Positions 46,044 through 55,700 of a DNA stretch of 64,000 nt are shown piece after piece (the first letter of the stretch is position 1; each line of letters starts with the position of its first letter). The DNA is taken from contig JAFVRJ010000026.1 in NCBI GenBank assembly GCA_017504305.1, forward strand, positions 62,001-126,000, given 5' to 3'. The notes beneath the pieces were generated by a model. It was not told the DNA's origin and did not search any database. It was given only the letters and a program-made list of their open reading frames with translations. The position numbers and the translations under genes are program-made. The stretch comes from Clostridia bacterium. Its GTDB lineage: Bacteria; Bacillota; Clostridia; Christensenellales; DTU072.

Positions 46044-46979
46044 ATGGGTGTTATATACGGCATTTTAGGTGGAGCGTTCGGTTTGTTATTGCTGTTCGCA
46101 GTTGGTTGCGGATTCGGTTTTTACGCTATGATTGTTAACCCCAAAAGCTCTTCCGCCGGCAAGTCGGACGATGAGCTTACCGATTACGAACGCACTGTAA
46201 GGCGTGAAGAAAAGGTTTTGCGCGCTATGCCCAATCAAGAGGTATCGATTGTTACCTTCGATAACTTAACCCTACGCGGTAATTTTATAAGGGCGGAAGG
46301 GGAAAGTAAAATCACCATACTCTGCTTGCACGGTTACACCTCTAACGGATATGCGGAGTTTTCTATGAGGGCACAAGCTTATTTGAAGTCCGGCTACAAC
46401 GTTTTGCTCGTAAACCACCGCAATCACGGACCGAGTGACGGTAAATACGTAGGCTTTGCGACTTTGGACCGCCTTGACGCCTTAAAATGGCTTGCTCTCA
46501 TCGACGAGCTTGTGCCCGGTGGCGAAATCTTTATTACCGGTGTTTCGATGGGTGGAGCGACCGCGATGCAATGCGCTGATTTGGATTTGCCCAAATCGGT
46601 CAAGGGTATCATTGAGGACTGTGGTTTTACCAATTGCGAGGAAGAATTTGCTTGGCGTGCAAAGAAGGTAGCAGGATTTGCCCCGAAGCTTACCCTCAAA
46701 GGAATTGGTCTATATATGAAGATTTTTGCCGGCTACGGACTTAAAGATTCTTGCTCCCTTAAGTCCTGCCAAAACGCTAAAGTACCTATGATGTTTATAC
46801 ACGGCAACGTCGACAAGGTTGTTCCCTACGAAATGGGTGTTGCTTGTTACGAGGCGTGTATTACCGAAAAGGAGTTTGTAGAGTTTGACAACTGTGAGCA
46901 CGCACAAGCCTTTTATCACGATAGCGAACTATACATAAATGCGGTAAATAGATTTATCGATAAACACAAAAACCATTGA
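46044..46979 (+). CDS. Membrane-anchored alpha/beta hydrolase
   Basis: 311 residues. One N-terminal membrane segment (residues 4-30). Alpha/beta-hydrolase core: LCLHGYTSNGY (oxyanion loop), VNHRNHGPSDG, nucleophile elbow GVSMGG (Ser about 173), acid Asp in HGNVDKVVPY and catalytic His in NCEHAQAF. Resembles the YqkD/BEM46-like group of bacterial hydrolases. Substrate unknown. Ends 36 nt before tRNA-Pro, whose promoter overlaps its last codons. Confidence 0.88.
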   Translation: MGVIYGILGGAFGLLLLFAVGCGFGFYAMIVNPKSSSAGKSDDELTDYERTVRREEKVLRAMPNQEVSIVTFDNLTLRGNFIRAEGESKITILCLHGYTSNGYAEFSMRAQAYLKSGYNVLLVNHRNHGPSDGKYVGFATLDRLDALKWLALIDELVPGGEIFITGVSMGGATAMQCADLDLPKSVKGIIEDCGFTNCEEEFAWRAKKVAGFAPKLTLKGIGLYMKIFAGYGLKDSCSLKSCQNAKVPMMFIHGNVDKVVPYEMGVACYEACITEKEFVEFDNCEHAQAFYHDSELYINAVNRFIDKHKNH

Positions 46980-47004
46980 CTTTAACCTCTTATTGTGGTA
47001 AATT
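46976..47004 (+). promoter_or_regulatory. Promoter of tRNA-Pro
   Basis: TTGACT (46976-46981), 17-nt spacer, TAAATT (46999-47004), overlapping the hydrolase stop codon. Confidence 0.65.
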
Positions 47005-47015
47005 ATAAACCGCAC

Positions 47016-47092
47016 CGAGGTGTAGCGCAGTTTGGTAGCGCGCTTGGTTCGGGACCAAGAGGCCATGGGTTCAAATCCCGTCACCTCGACCA
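47016..47092 (+). tRNA. tRNA-Pro (CGG), CCA encoded
   Basis: Acceptor CGAGGTG/CACCTCG, D arm GCGC, anticodon arm CTTGG-TTCGGGA-CCAAG (anticodon CGG), T arm ATGGG-TTCAAAT-CCCGT, A, CCA. 77 nt. Confidence 0.95.
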
Positions 47093-47096
47093 AAAA

Positions 47097-47134
47097 AGAA
47101 AAACACGCCTGATTGCGTGTTTTCTTTTTTTGCG
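47097..47134 (+). terminator. Terminator of tRNA-Pro
   Basis: AAAACACGC-CTGATT-GCGTGTTTT flanked by AAAGA and TCTTTTTTT; nearly the same hairpin as after tRNA-fMet. Confidence 0.85.
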
Positions 47135-47262
47135 CCCATAGCGGGGAGTGTAGCCTTTGCTTTTAAGCAAACGGGTGCACAAGTTTGCGTGAGCAAACCT
47201 GATGAGTGAGCCACTTAAACTTATACTACGCACCACTCTTTAATAATACCTCTTGGGTGGCT
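47135..47262 (+). repeat. Post-tRNA hairpin element (after tRNA-Pro)
   Basis: AGCGGGGAGTGTAGCC, TTTGC-TTTTAA-GCAAA (47156-47171), CGGGTGCAC, GTTTGC-GTGA-GCAAAC (47183-47198), CTGATGAGTGAGCC, then a tail with AATAATACCTCTTGG shared with the fMet copies. Confidence 0.75.
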
Positions 47263-47267
47263 ATGCG

Positions 47268-47477
47268 ATATATAGCCCTTAAAAAAGAAAAGCCCTGACT
47301 TTCGTCAGGACCGTTTGTAAATGGGCTATTGATATGAATTTCAACCCTATCGTTATAAAGAATAATTTCTTTTACAAAGTAGTTTACAATCATATTATCT
47401 TCAAGCTTAATTGCTTCCTATAGTGTTCCCTTATTGTTTGTTCGGGTACCTTTACTGCTGTTTTTACGCTTTTTTGC
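47268..47477 (-). pseudogene. Serine-recombinase tail remnant, direct repeat copy 1
   Basis: About 95% identical to 49846-50055. On the minus strand one frame reads EAIKLEDNMIVNYFVKEIIL and then a short beta-strand end with VEIHINSP, which resembles the extreme C-terminus of large serine recombinases of Clostridia elements. A TAG interrupts the frame just upstream in both copies. Ends in a terminator-like hairpin (GCCCTGAC/GTCAGGAC, T-run on the minus strand, 47283-47312). Identification is from memory of the family and moderate. Confidence 0.5.
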
Positions 47478-47551
47478 TTGTCTAAAGTTTTGTAGTCTTC
47501 TCCGAGGTAATATACCCATCCACCTTGATTAACTATTTTCATTCTTTCCAT
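47390..47551 (-). CDS. Small ORF overlapping the zinc-ribbon gene's end
   Basis: 53 residues from the ATG at 47549-47551, with a perfect AGGAGG 3 nt upstream (a second ATG at 47540-47542 has better spacing). Starts MERMKIVNQGGWVYYLGEDY. It overlaps the last codons of the nuclease gene, and its own last ~25 codons lie inside the 210-bp repeat, read in a frame other than the recombinase remnant. Real but probably truncated small gene; function unknown. Confidence 0.45.
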   Translation of the reverse strand: MERMKIVNQGGWVYYLGEDYKTLDKQKSVKTAVKVPEQTIREHYRKQLSLKII

Positions 47552-49658
47552 TATCCTCCTTTTTAAATTCCCATACATAACCCCCAGCGGATTTACTTTT
47601 ACCCCTACAACAATTTGAAATACTCCTCGGATTCACACCCGTTCTTTCGCTTGCTTCTTTAATGCTTTCAAATATTTCATTTGTAGTAATGTTAATGACT
47701 TTCTTGTAATGAGATGATATGGTTTTTAATCTTGCACAATCTGGACAGCTGCGATTTCTTCCCACCCTGGCACTTAAAGGTGATAGGTAACTTTTACCAC
47801 ATTTACTGCAAACCCACCAGTACTTTCTATTATCCATGGGCCTAACTTCCGATGGTTGTTTTACATTTTGGGTATAATCCCACTCTTTTGCTAAATCAGG
47901 ATATAACGTTGCGAAATCATTTTCCCCTTTTTCTACCTTTTGGCCGGCACAAACAGGGCACCCACATTGTTGCGTTCCAGCTCTGCTACTCACAGTCGCT
48001 TGCCATTCATGACCATTTTCACAAACCCACCACACCTTTTTATGTGACCCAAGACTAATTGTTTCTGGTGATAACGTTCCATTCCTTTTATAGTTCCAAG
48101 ATTTAATCAAGTCTGTTGATGCAACTGATTTTTCTTTCTTTGATGTGGATATTTTGCTTAATATTTCGGTATAATCTTTATCTACATCAATTTCTCCATT
48201 TAAATTAAGATTATATATTTCTTCAATTAAATCTTTTATTTTTTGAATACTTTGAGTTAGTCCAATACTTCTCTTGTCGCTTCTGATTATTTTGCGTGAT
48301 GAACTTTCATATAGTGGGCATTCTTTTTCCCGCACTCTTATAAGCACAATATTATTGTCTTGGCATAGTTTGTCTTTTTTAATGTCACGCTTTATGTCTT
48401 GATGCCAAACCTTGCCATCATATTCCACCCCCAAACCAAGTTCTTTTACATATATGTCTATTTCACTTTGACCAAGCCATGCAAATTTTTTGTTTTCTTC
48501 AACATTAAACCATTTGGCTAAATAATAAGCAATTGCTTTTTCTGGGAAAGAAGAGCTTAATTCTTTTTTACATTTTGGGCAACCAGTACGTTGACTTGTT
48601 CTACTTGCTACTGTCGTAGACCACTCATGTCCACAAACCTTACATTTCCATTCAACCTTACCACCATATCCCTTGGTTATCTTTGTAGGCAGTATTCCTA
48701 AAGACGTGTTCTTTTCCCAATTCCATTCCACCATTAATTCGGGACTTGTTGTTTGAAAATCATTTACTCCGACTATTATTTTTTGGTTAGAGCAAATAGG
48801 ACAGACAATTTCACCTTTTGTAACGTGATTAATTCTTGCCGGAAACACATGTCTATTGTCTTTATCACAGACCCACCAAGCATCTGAATTGCTAAAAGCA
48901 GTAAATTCACAAGGTTGCTTTTTGTTTTTTGTAGGATGCCATTTCTTTGCGATATCTGGAAATTTAGTTGCTAAATCATTTACTCCAGCAACAACAACTC
49001 TTCCACTGCAACAGGGGCAACCCGTTTTTCCACTTGTCCTATGGTTAGGTGATGCCTTCCACTCATAGCCACAAATTTTACATTTCCAATAAACCGATTT
49101 GGTATGTCCATATGTAATGGAATCTGGATATTTGCCTATTAAATTGTTCTTTGAATAATCCCATTCTTCTAACAAATATGGATGTGTTGTTGCTAAATCA
49201 TTAATACCTTTAATGACACGTTTCCCACTACAAATTGGGCACCCTTGTCCTTGTGTTCTATCTAAAATTGGCATATCATAAATATGCCCCTTTGGGCAAG
49301 TCCAATAAACCTTTTTCTTATTACCACCTAAAACATCCGTTGGCCGTAAAGGGTAATTTTTTTCATAATTCCATTCTTTTGCTATTTCTGGGAATTTTGT
49401 TTGTAAATCATTAAACCCTGCTAAAACCTTATGATTTGAACAATATGGGCAACCTCTGCCGTGTGATTTATGGCTAATGCTTGCAAGGTATGAATGATTG
49501 TTTGAACAAATCCAATAAACTTTTATATTACTACCGCAAGTTAACATATAGGGCGAGTAGCCTAATTTTTCATTATTTATCCAATCCCATTCTGCCATTA
49601 AAATAGGGTTATCTATCACATATTGTTTTACTTTTTCTTTGGCCATAAGCATTACCAT
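47529..49658 (-). CDS. Multi-zinc-ribbon protein with PD-(D/E)XK-like nuclease domain and NUMOD1-like tail
   Basis: 709 residues. Five DUF4379-type zinc ribbons (each: W-x-C-xx-GH/CG ... CPxC, followed by GxNDLxTxxPxxxxEWxxxxN) occupy residues 1-365, for example WICSNNHSYLASISHKSHG at 49-67. Residues 369-445 form a restriction-endonuclease-like domain: E373, SEIDIYVKELGLGVEYDGK (E399, D401, E412, D414, K416), WH and RDIKKDKLCQDNNIVLIRV, resembling Vsr/DUF559 nucleases. Two more ribbons follow (546-572, 617-641). The tail INITTNEIFESIKEASERTG (655-674) plus GKSKSAGGYVWEF matches NUMOD1, a DNA-binding module of homing endonucleases. Likely a DNA nuclease of a selfish or defence element; activity inferred. 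It sits between 210-bp direct repeats and is AT-rich relative to its neighbours. Confidence 0.8.
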   Translation of the reverse strand: MVMLMAKEKVKQYVIDNPILMAEWDWINNEKLGYSPYMLTCGSNIKVYWICSNNHSYLASISHKSHGRGCPYCSNHKVLAGFNDLQTKFPEIAKEWNYEKNYPLRPTDVLGGNKKKVYWTCPKGHIYDMPILDRTQGQGCPICSGKRVIKGINDLATTHPYLLEEWDYSKNNLIGKYPDSITYGHTKSVYWKCKICGYEWKASPNHRTSGKTGCPCCSGRVVVAGVNDLATKFPDIAKKWHPTKNKKQPCEFTAFSNSDAWWVCDKDNRHVFPARINHVTKGEIVCPICSNQKIIVGVNDFQTTSPELMVEWNWEKNTSLGILPTKITKGYGGKVEWKCKVCGHEWSTTVASRTSQRTGCPKCKKELSSSFPEKAIAYYLAKWFNVEENKKFAWLGQSEIDIYVKELGLGVEYDGKVWHQDIKRDIKKDKLCQDNNIVLIRVREKECPLYESSSRKIIRSDKRSIGLTQSIQKIKDLIEEIYNLNLNGEIDVDKDYTEILSKISTSKKEKSVASTDLIKSWNYKRNGTLSPETISLGSHKKVWWVCENGHEWQATVSSRAGTQQCGCPVCAGQKVEKGENDFATLYPDLAKEWDYTQNVKQPSEVRPMDNRKYWWVCSKCGKSYLSPLSARVGRNRSCPDCARLKTISSHYKKVINITTNEIFESIKEASERTGVNPRSISNCCRGKSKSAGGYVWEFKKEDNGKNENS

Positions 49659-49790
49659 AACCCTAAATTTATTTTACTGTTATTATACAATATATTTGTT
49701 TGCTTTTCAACAACCAACCTTTATTACATTAAATCACAAAAGAGGCTTGTCCTTAAATCGTTACACCTTAACTATTTGGGCACCATGGCG

Positions 49791-49843
49791 TGTGCTTGTC
49801 TTTGGCGGAGCGAAGCGACGCCACTTGTATCAAGACAAGCACA
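49791..49843. repeat. Strong hairpin at the edge of the repeat
   Basis: TGTGCTTGTCTT (49791-49802) pairs with AAGACAAGCACA (49832-49843); an inner TGGCG/CGCCA stem lies inside. It borders copy 2 of the 210-bp repeat and may mark an element end. Confidence 0.5.
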
Positions 49844-49845
49844 GT

Positions 49846-50055
49846 ATATATAGCCCTTAAAAAAGAAAAGCCCTGACTTTCGTCAGGGCCATTTGTAAAT
49901 GGGCTATTGATATGAATTTCAACCCTATCGTTATAAAGAATAATTTCTTTTACAAAGTAGTTTATAGTCATATTATCTTCAAGCTTAATTGCTTCCTATA
50001 GTATTCCCTTATTGTTTGTTCGGGTACCTTTAGCGCTATTTTTGCGCTTTTTTGC
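49846..50055 (-). pseudogene. Serine-recombinase tail remnant, direct repeat copy 2
   Basis: Same content as copy 1, including the TAG before EAIKLEDN. It encodes the same C-terminal-like segment (INYFVKEIILYNDRVEIHIN) and the terminator hairpin GCCCTGAC-TTTC-GTCAGGGC (49867-49886) for the minus strand. Its left part supplies the last ~20 codons of the 100-residue membrane protein. Confidence 0.5.
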
Positions 50056-50298
50056 CGGTTGCGTTTTGTTTTGACGCCATATCATAATGAAAATCGGTAT
50101 GATAGTAATTATATACAGTATCATGTCTGCAACTGCCACCCAAACGCCCCAAGATATGCCAAGAAGAGATACGTCTTCACTTCCCGGCACAAAGACGTTT
50201 ATTAATAGAACGACAAAAAGGACTACAAATGCAAATCCCGATGATAATAGTAAAACGTTAGTTATTATTGCTTTTTGTTTTTGGTTATTATTTTTCAT
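49996..50298 (-). CDS. Small two-segment membrane protein
   Basis: 100 residues. Two hydrophobic segments (about 12-35 and 48-72) with basic ends; the last ~20 residues (KKRKNSAKGTRTNNKGIL) come from the 210-bp repeat, and the stop is the TAG seen in both copies. It starts 21 nt after the LRR gene's stop and is likely its operon partner, with its original C-terminus replaced. Function unknown. Confidence 0.6.
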   Translation of the reverse strand: MKNNNQKQKAIITNVLLLSSGFAFVVLFVVLLINVFVPGSEDVSLLGISWGVWVAVADMILYIITIIPIFIMIWRQNKTQPAKKRKNSAKGTRTNNKGIL

Positions 50299-50319
50299 AT
50301 CTTTTTAGCACACGTAAAA

Positions 50320-52584
50320 CTATCTCTTTTTTAGGATGGCAATTAGCTCATTGAAAGTCTTCTTTTTGATAACAAACCAGAAGATTGCAAATCCACCTAC
50401 TGCAAGTAAGATTACGCCGGCAACGGAGCCAATTACGATGCCGGCTATTGCGCCACCACTTAAACCATTGTTAACACCAATTACTGCATATTTGGAGAAG
50501 TGGTCTGTTTCAAAGGTGATAGTTCCGTCCTCGTTAATAGTTGTTGCACATTCTTCAAAGTTGCCATTGTCGTCAATATAAACGACTTTAATGGTGTCGT
50601 ACTCTACTTCAACGGCGGGGATTGTTACCATAACTTTACCGTTTGGTTGAACGGGTGCGCCCTCAAGAAGAAGGCTCATGTCGTAAACGGCAAGAACGTC
50701 GGGACTGCCGTCAAGATAGATAGCGATTTCACCAAGGGTTTCCTCGCTAACGTCCTCCTTTTCAAGCTCAACAACTTCAAATATAGTACCAGCCGGAAGG
50801 TAGGCATTACTTCCTTCGGGCACGTTGACAACGGCATTTGTTCTATCGTTAACAACTCTATCTATCTCGTTTTCATCGGGTGTTTCGTTGGGCGTTTCAC
50901 TTGGGGTGTTGTCGGGATTGCCGGGAATAGTTGGAGTGCTCTCAGGGTCTTCTTCGGGTTCTCCACCAACGTACTCTACACCACTAATATAAACCGTTGT
51001 GGGAGCGGAAATTTGACCTGCCAACCAGTATTTATCACCCTCTCTACCGGTAACTTCGCCGGCAGTACGACGAGAAGTTTCATCTCCCACTTGATATTCT
51101 ATAACAAGACCGCTCTCGCTAATTTGATAGTTATCCTTTACAAAAACGTCAAACGTGCAAGAACTTTCAGCTATCATAGTTGTAATCCTTTCACCAACAC
51201 CCGTCATCCATTCGTAAGCATGAACGTCTACGCCCTCGCCAACAAAGTTTACGGTATAGTAGCGCTTGTTAATACCAAGGCTTGCTTGTGCCTCCGAATA
51301 TTGGCTACCGTTTGCGCTGTCTACACGAATTGTAAAAAAGATTTCGTCATAGGATGCTTCGTTGACGGGAACTATGGGCTCGGTCAACAAAAGGGCTTCA
51401 TTATTTGTGAAAGCATTTCTATTTTGTCTAACGATAAAGTTATAAGTACCCATATCTACAACACTGTCAAAATCAAAGCCTTCTAACTTGGATAGGTCTG
51501 CCTTTTTGTCCAAAATATCAATTCGGCGCGATTGAGAACTAATGCTTACGTAAGAACGGTTGCCTACCTTAAGGGCGGGATTATTTGAAAAATCAAAGCC
51601 CAAAATGTGGTTGCTGCTAACGTCAAGCATCTCCAAAAGCGGATTGTTTGAAGTGTCGAGAGCGCTTAAAGCGCACATTGAAGCGTCTAACTCCACGAGT
51701 TTTACGTTCTTTGATATATCAAGCTCGGTTAAATCTTCGTTACTTTCCACACAAACCGTTGTTAACTCTACGCACTTTGAAAGGTCGATGCTTTCAAAAT
51801 TAGCGTTCATTGCGTTTAGTTCTTCCAAAAGCGTACAGTTTGTAAGGTCGAGCTGGCCCATATGACAATTGGAAACGTTCAGTTTTTTCAGTTTGGTATT
51901 ATTGGTAACGTCCAGGCTTGAAATGTTTTGGAAAAAAATATCCAGCTCTTCCAAGTCGGGAAGCATGGATATATCCAGCTCGTTTATTTTTTTGAAGGCT
52001 TCATAGTCTGTGCGTAGGTTGATTTTTTTGAGTTTTGTATTATTAGTAAAATCAATCTCGGTCAGATGATTATACGGTGCAATAAACTCCTCTAAATTTA
52101 CGTTGCGAGAAAGCTCTATATGCTCAACGTAACGCTCACTCATATCAAGTTTTTTAAGGTTAACAAAATACTCTATGCCCTTATAGGTGCTATGGTCGCC
52201 TGCGCTGTACACACCGGGACTTAACTCCGTGATGTCATCCACCTCGCTTAATGAAAAATAATATTCAGTTGACGAGGCATCTGCACTCATATTCTTATAA
52301 CGCTGGATAAAATAAGCCCTAAAGGAATTATCGGGGAAATTTTTTGCGCAAAGGTGCAGCTCTCCCGACCCACTGACACAAGCGGACGAGCCGTTAAAGG
52401 TTCCAAGCGTTACCCCACTCTCGCCACAGCATTCGGTTACTGTATAGTAGCCGTTTGCGTCCACGTAGTCTTCGGGATTAATGTTTGCATCATAGGCGCT
52501 TGCGGTAATGCCCATTGTAGGAATTAGAGCAAATAATGCAACAATTACAACAAAGTAGGTTAGTCTTTTCAAGTTAGGTTTCAT
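50320..52584 (-). CDS. Surface leucine-rich-repeat protein with C-terminal membrane anchor
   Basis: 754 residues. Signal peptide (residues 1-29, ending ITASA). Residues ~80-340 hold about ten bacterial LRRs (LxxLDxSxNxxLxxLDxSNN type, e.g. LKKLNVSNCHMGQLDLTNC). A beta-rich region follows, then a Pro/Thr/Glu/Asn linker (~560-590), a further beta domain and a single membrane helix (GGAIAGIVIGSVAGVILLAV) with KKK stop-transfer. AGGAG 5 nt before ATG. Similar LRR-plus-helix proteins are adhesins or display scaffolds; the ligand is unknown. Confidence 0.85.
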   Translation of the reverse strand: MKPNLKRLTYFVVIVALFALIPTMGITASAYDANINPEDYVDANGYYTVTECCGESGVTLGTFNGSSACVSGSGELHLCAKNFPDNSFRAYFIQRYKNMSADASSTEYYFSLSEVDDITELSPGVYSAGDHSTYKGIEYFVNLKKLDMSERYVEHIELSRNVNLEEFIAPYNHLTEIDFTNNTKLKKINLRTDYEAFKKINELDISMLPDLEELDIFFQNISSLDVTNNTKLKKLNVSNCHMGQLDLTNCTLLEELNAMNANFESIDLSKCVELTTVCVESNEDLTELDISKNVKLVELDASMCALSALDTSNNPLLEMLDVSSNHILGFDFSNNPALKVGNRSYVSISSQSRRIDILDKKADLSKLEGFDFDSVVDMGTYNFIVRQNRNAFTNNEALLLTEPIVPVNEASYDEIFFTIRVDSANGSQYSEAQASLGINKRYYTVNFVGEGVDVHAYEWMTGVGERITTMIAESSCTFDVFVKDNYQISESGLVIEYQVGDETSRRTAGEVTGREGDKYWLAGQISAPTTVYISGVEYVGGEPEEDPESTPTIPGNPDNTPSETPNETPDENEIDRVVNDRTNAVVNVPEGSNAYLPAGTIFEVVELEKEDVSEETLGEIAIYLDGSPDVLAVYDMSLLLEGAPVQPNGKVMVTIPAVEVEYDTIKVVYIDDNGNFEECATTINEDGTITFETDHFSKYAVIGVNNGLSGGAIAGIVIGSVAGVILLAVGGFAIFWFVIKKKTFNELIAILKKR

Positions 52585-52603
52585 ATATACTCCTAAACGG
52601 GTA

Positions 52604-52690
52604 AAGGCGGTGGGTGTTTTCCCCCACCGCCTTATTTATTTTATTTGAAATTTCTTTTGTGCGGTGGATGTTTCCACCCACCGCCGTGGG
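52604..52690 (-). repeat. Twin GGCGGTGG hairpins between the MBG and LRR genes
   Basis: Two similar hairpins: AAGGCGGTGGG/CCCACCGCCTT (52604-52633) and GCGGTGG/CCACCGC (about 52661-52687). They lie in the 150-nt gap between the upstream MBG stop and the LRR start on the minus strand, without T-runs, so they could be attenuators or mRNA-stability hairpins. Confidence 0.55.
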
Positions 52691-52735
52691 GTTGCGCGTC
52701 AGCAACATATGTCGATGTTACATTGGGGCTGCAGA

Positions 52736-55700
52736 TCAATAGAAGGTCAGCTCAACGCTGTCTACAGCCTTGGTCAGCGTCAGCACAACGTATACGGTCT
52801 GACCGTCAGCAACCGCATACTCTGTGCTGTCGGACTTATCAAACGTGTACTGATCAACGTCGTACGTTGCCTCGATCAAAGCGCCATTGCTATCATAAAG
52901 AGCAACGGTGTACGCATCATCCTTGGCATCCAATCTTGCGGAGTCACCCCACAGGGCAAAGCGGGTAACGTTTCTGCCGAGCGTGTTGGTGATCTTGAAC
53001 ACCACGGTCTCACCTGCGGCAATATCGATCGGATCGTGAACAAGCTGCGTCTGGCCTACGGTCGTCTCGGTGTCGACCGCGACGGTGATATCCTCAACCG
53101 TACCGGTGGCCATCGGATTCAGCGTGGCGCTTCGAATGGTAAAGGCCTCGCCGGCTACGGTATATACCGTTCCTCCCGTCAGGCTGATCATCACCTGCGC
53201 AGAGCCGCCCTCGGCAATCATCTGATCGGCATTCAAGGGCGTGATCTTACAAGCAAAGGTAAGACCGTGAATCACAATATCGTAGGAGTTGCTCGGAGTG
53301 ACGACATAGGTCACGCTGTCACTTGTAACCGTACTCATCGTACCGAAGATAACGCTTGTGGCTTTGGGCGCAGTATCACCCTCGTGGATCAGAACCGCAC
53401 CTCTTACCAGCTTGTTGGTATCACCGATATTGGTGAGCCCAAGACCGTAGTTGCCAAAATCACTGGACGTATGGGATACGTAATTTTTCTCACTTCCGCC
53501 CTTCACAATCTTAGCAACCGTTACTGTCGTAGTGGTGCCGTCGGGTGCGATAACGGTAAGCACGTCACCCGGCTTGATGGCACCGCGATCGACGCTAAGC
53601 AGATTGATCAAGTTGCGCGAAGAGTAATAGGTGTCGATCGTAGCAAACAGCTCGCCCGTAATTTCAACCGTAAACTGGCGGTCGGCAAGATCGTCCGGAT
53701 AGAAGCTATCGGAAAGATCGTAGCCTTCGACCACAGCATCGTTGACGTAGAAGGCCGGAGTACCGAACGTTGCGCTCAACTCAGTGTAAATACCGGATGC
53801 GGTAATGGGGGTTCCCTGCAGATCAAGCAAAGGAAGCACGACCTTCACAGTAACGTCACCGTAACTGTGGTTGACGGTCTGGGTGAAGGTAACGTTGTTC
53901 GTACCGTCGGCATCCTTCACGTACTCACCCGTAAAGTCAAGGACGTAAGGCATCACGGTAATCTCACCAACGCTTTCATCGGTCGCGTAGGTAAACTCGT
54001 AATTCGCCGCGTCTGCGCCCCTGATTTCTACGTATTCCTTCGTGTAGGCGTTATTGCCCTCCCAATCGAGTGCAAACAGCGTATATTCGTCGGGGGCCTC
54101 ATCGTAGCTTTGGTTACAGTCGCCGTAAAGCCAAACGTCATCGCCTGCGATTACGCCGTCCGCAGCGGTCAAATCAAAGCTACTGGGAATGTTGCCGCCG
54201 TCGTAGGTGAACTCAATATCCAGACGGTTCAGCTTTTTGGGTACGATGGAGAAGTTATAGTTGTCGCCAAGCTCGTAGTTATCGTCAATAAACACGGGAG
54301 CCATTTCGGGCGAGCTTGTATCCACAGCCGCACCTACAATGGAGTCTACAAAGCAAACCTCAAGGGTTACTTGATCACTGCCGAGGATACCGCTATGGTT
54401 TGCGCTTGTAAGAACAACCTGCTGATAATCGCTTCCGTTGTAGGTAAAGCTGTAGGTTATGTTGTTAAGCACCTTGGGAACGATATTCAACGTGATCTCG
54501 CTCTTGTCGAGGTTATAGTTGCTATTGTTATACGAAATGCTTGCAATCTCCACGGCATTGCCGACGTCCTTGCTTGCAGTGGTCGCCTGAAGCGTAAAGG
54601 TTTCGCCCGATACCAAGCCGTGATATGCTGACAATACAAATGTGAAATTTGTTGTGCCCTTATACGTGGCGTCCCCCACGGAAATATTGGTAAGTACCTT
54701 GGGAACGATGCTTGCGGTGAAGGTCGCCATATCGATTTCGTAGTTTTCATAAGAATCAGCCTCTTCGCCAAAGTCAATTTCAGCATCTGTTACAGTCGCT
54801 CCAACGTTTTTGCTATCGAACTGAACAAAGATGAAAATTCCGTCCGCTACGTCCGTTGCAAGGATACCTTGCGCTTCGGTTAAGTAATCGGTATCGAAGT
54901 TGGCTTCGCCTCCATAAACAAATTCAAACGAAAGGTTGGAAAGCACCTTTTCCGCAATGGTAAATTCCTTTTCTGCGCTGATACCGGTATAGGTTGCGCT
55001 TTCAGCAATGATTACCTTTACCTTATATGTACCTGCATTAACGGGCTTGCTATCAAGCTTTGTGTCGCCCTGATACCACTCGATGGTAACTGCGCCGTCA
55101 GAGTTGGTTTCGTAGGTAGGATTTGCAAGCTCTACCTTGTCATATGTCTTGGAAAGGTCTTGAATATTAGCAAGAGTGCCTGTTGTCTTATCTGTTTCAA
55201 AATACTCGGTAGCGGATGCTTTACCGCATACGCAAGACTTGTAGTACTGCGCCTTGGTTGTTGCGGTTGCCTCAGCCTTCAAATATTCGCTACTTGCAAC
55301 GGTCTTGTCAAACACGTGAGCAACTTCGTCTTTCTTATCACCACAAACGGAGCAGAGATAATAGTGAGTGGTATCGCCAGCAGTTAAGGTGTCTGCATGG
55401 TCGTGAGTAATGGCACGTGTTGCGCCACAATTGTTACAGGTGGTATCGCAAGCATTGTCGTATACGTGTGCGCCTACTGTACGGGTTGCACCACAAGTGT
55501 TACAAGTGGTGTCGCAGTCGTTATCGTATACGTGTGCGCCTACGGTACGGGTTGCTCCACAAGTGTTACAAGTGGTGTCGCAGTCATTATCGTATACGTG
55601 TGCGCCTACGGTACGGGTTGCTCCACAAACGTTACACGTGGTATCACAAGCATTATCATATGCATGCGCACCAAGGTCGCTCGTTTCTTCCTCGTGAGAG

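Noticed and set aside
52664-54631. A 655-codon open frame on the plus strand opposite the MBG gene
   Set aside because: The minus-strand protein has a signal/anchor, repeats and domain structure; the plus frame is low-complexity in appearance, lacks an SD and is explained by codon bias.
55425-55690. 66-bp tandem repeats as a CRISPR array
   Set aside because: They are contiguous, in frame, encode Cys-rich protein repeats and have no unique spacers.
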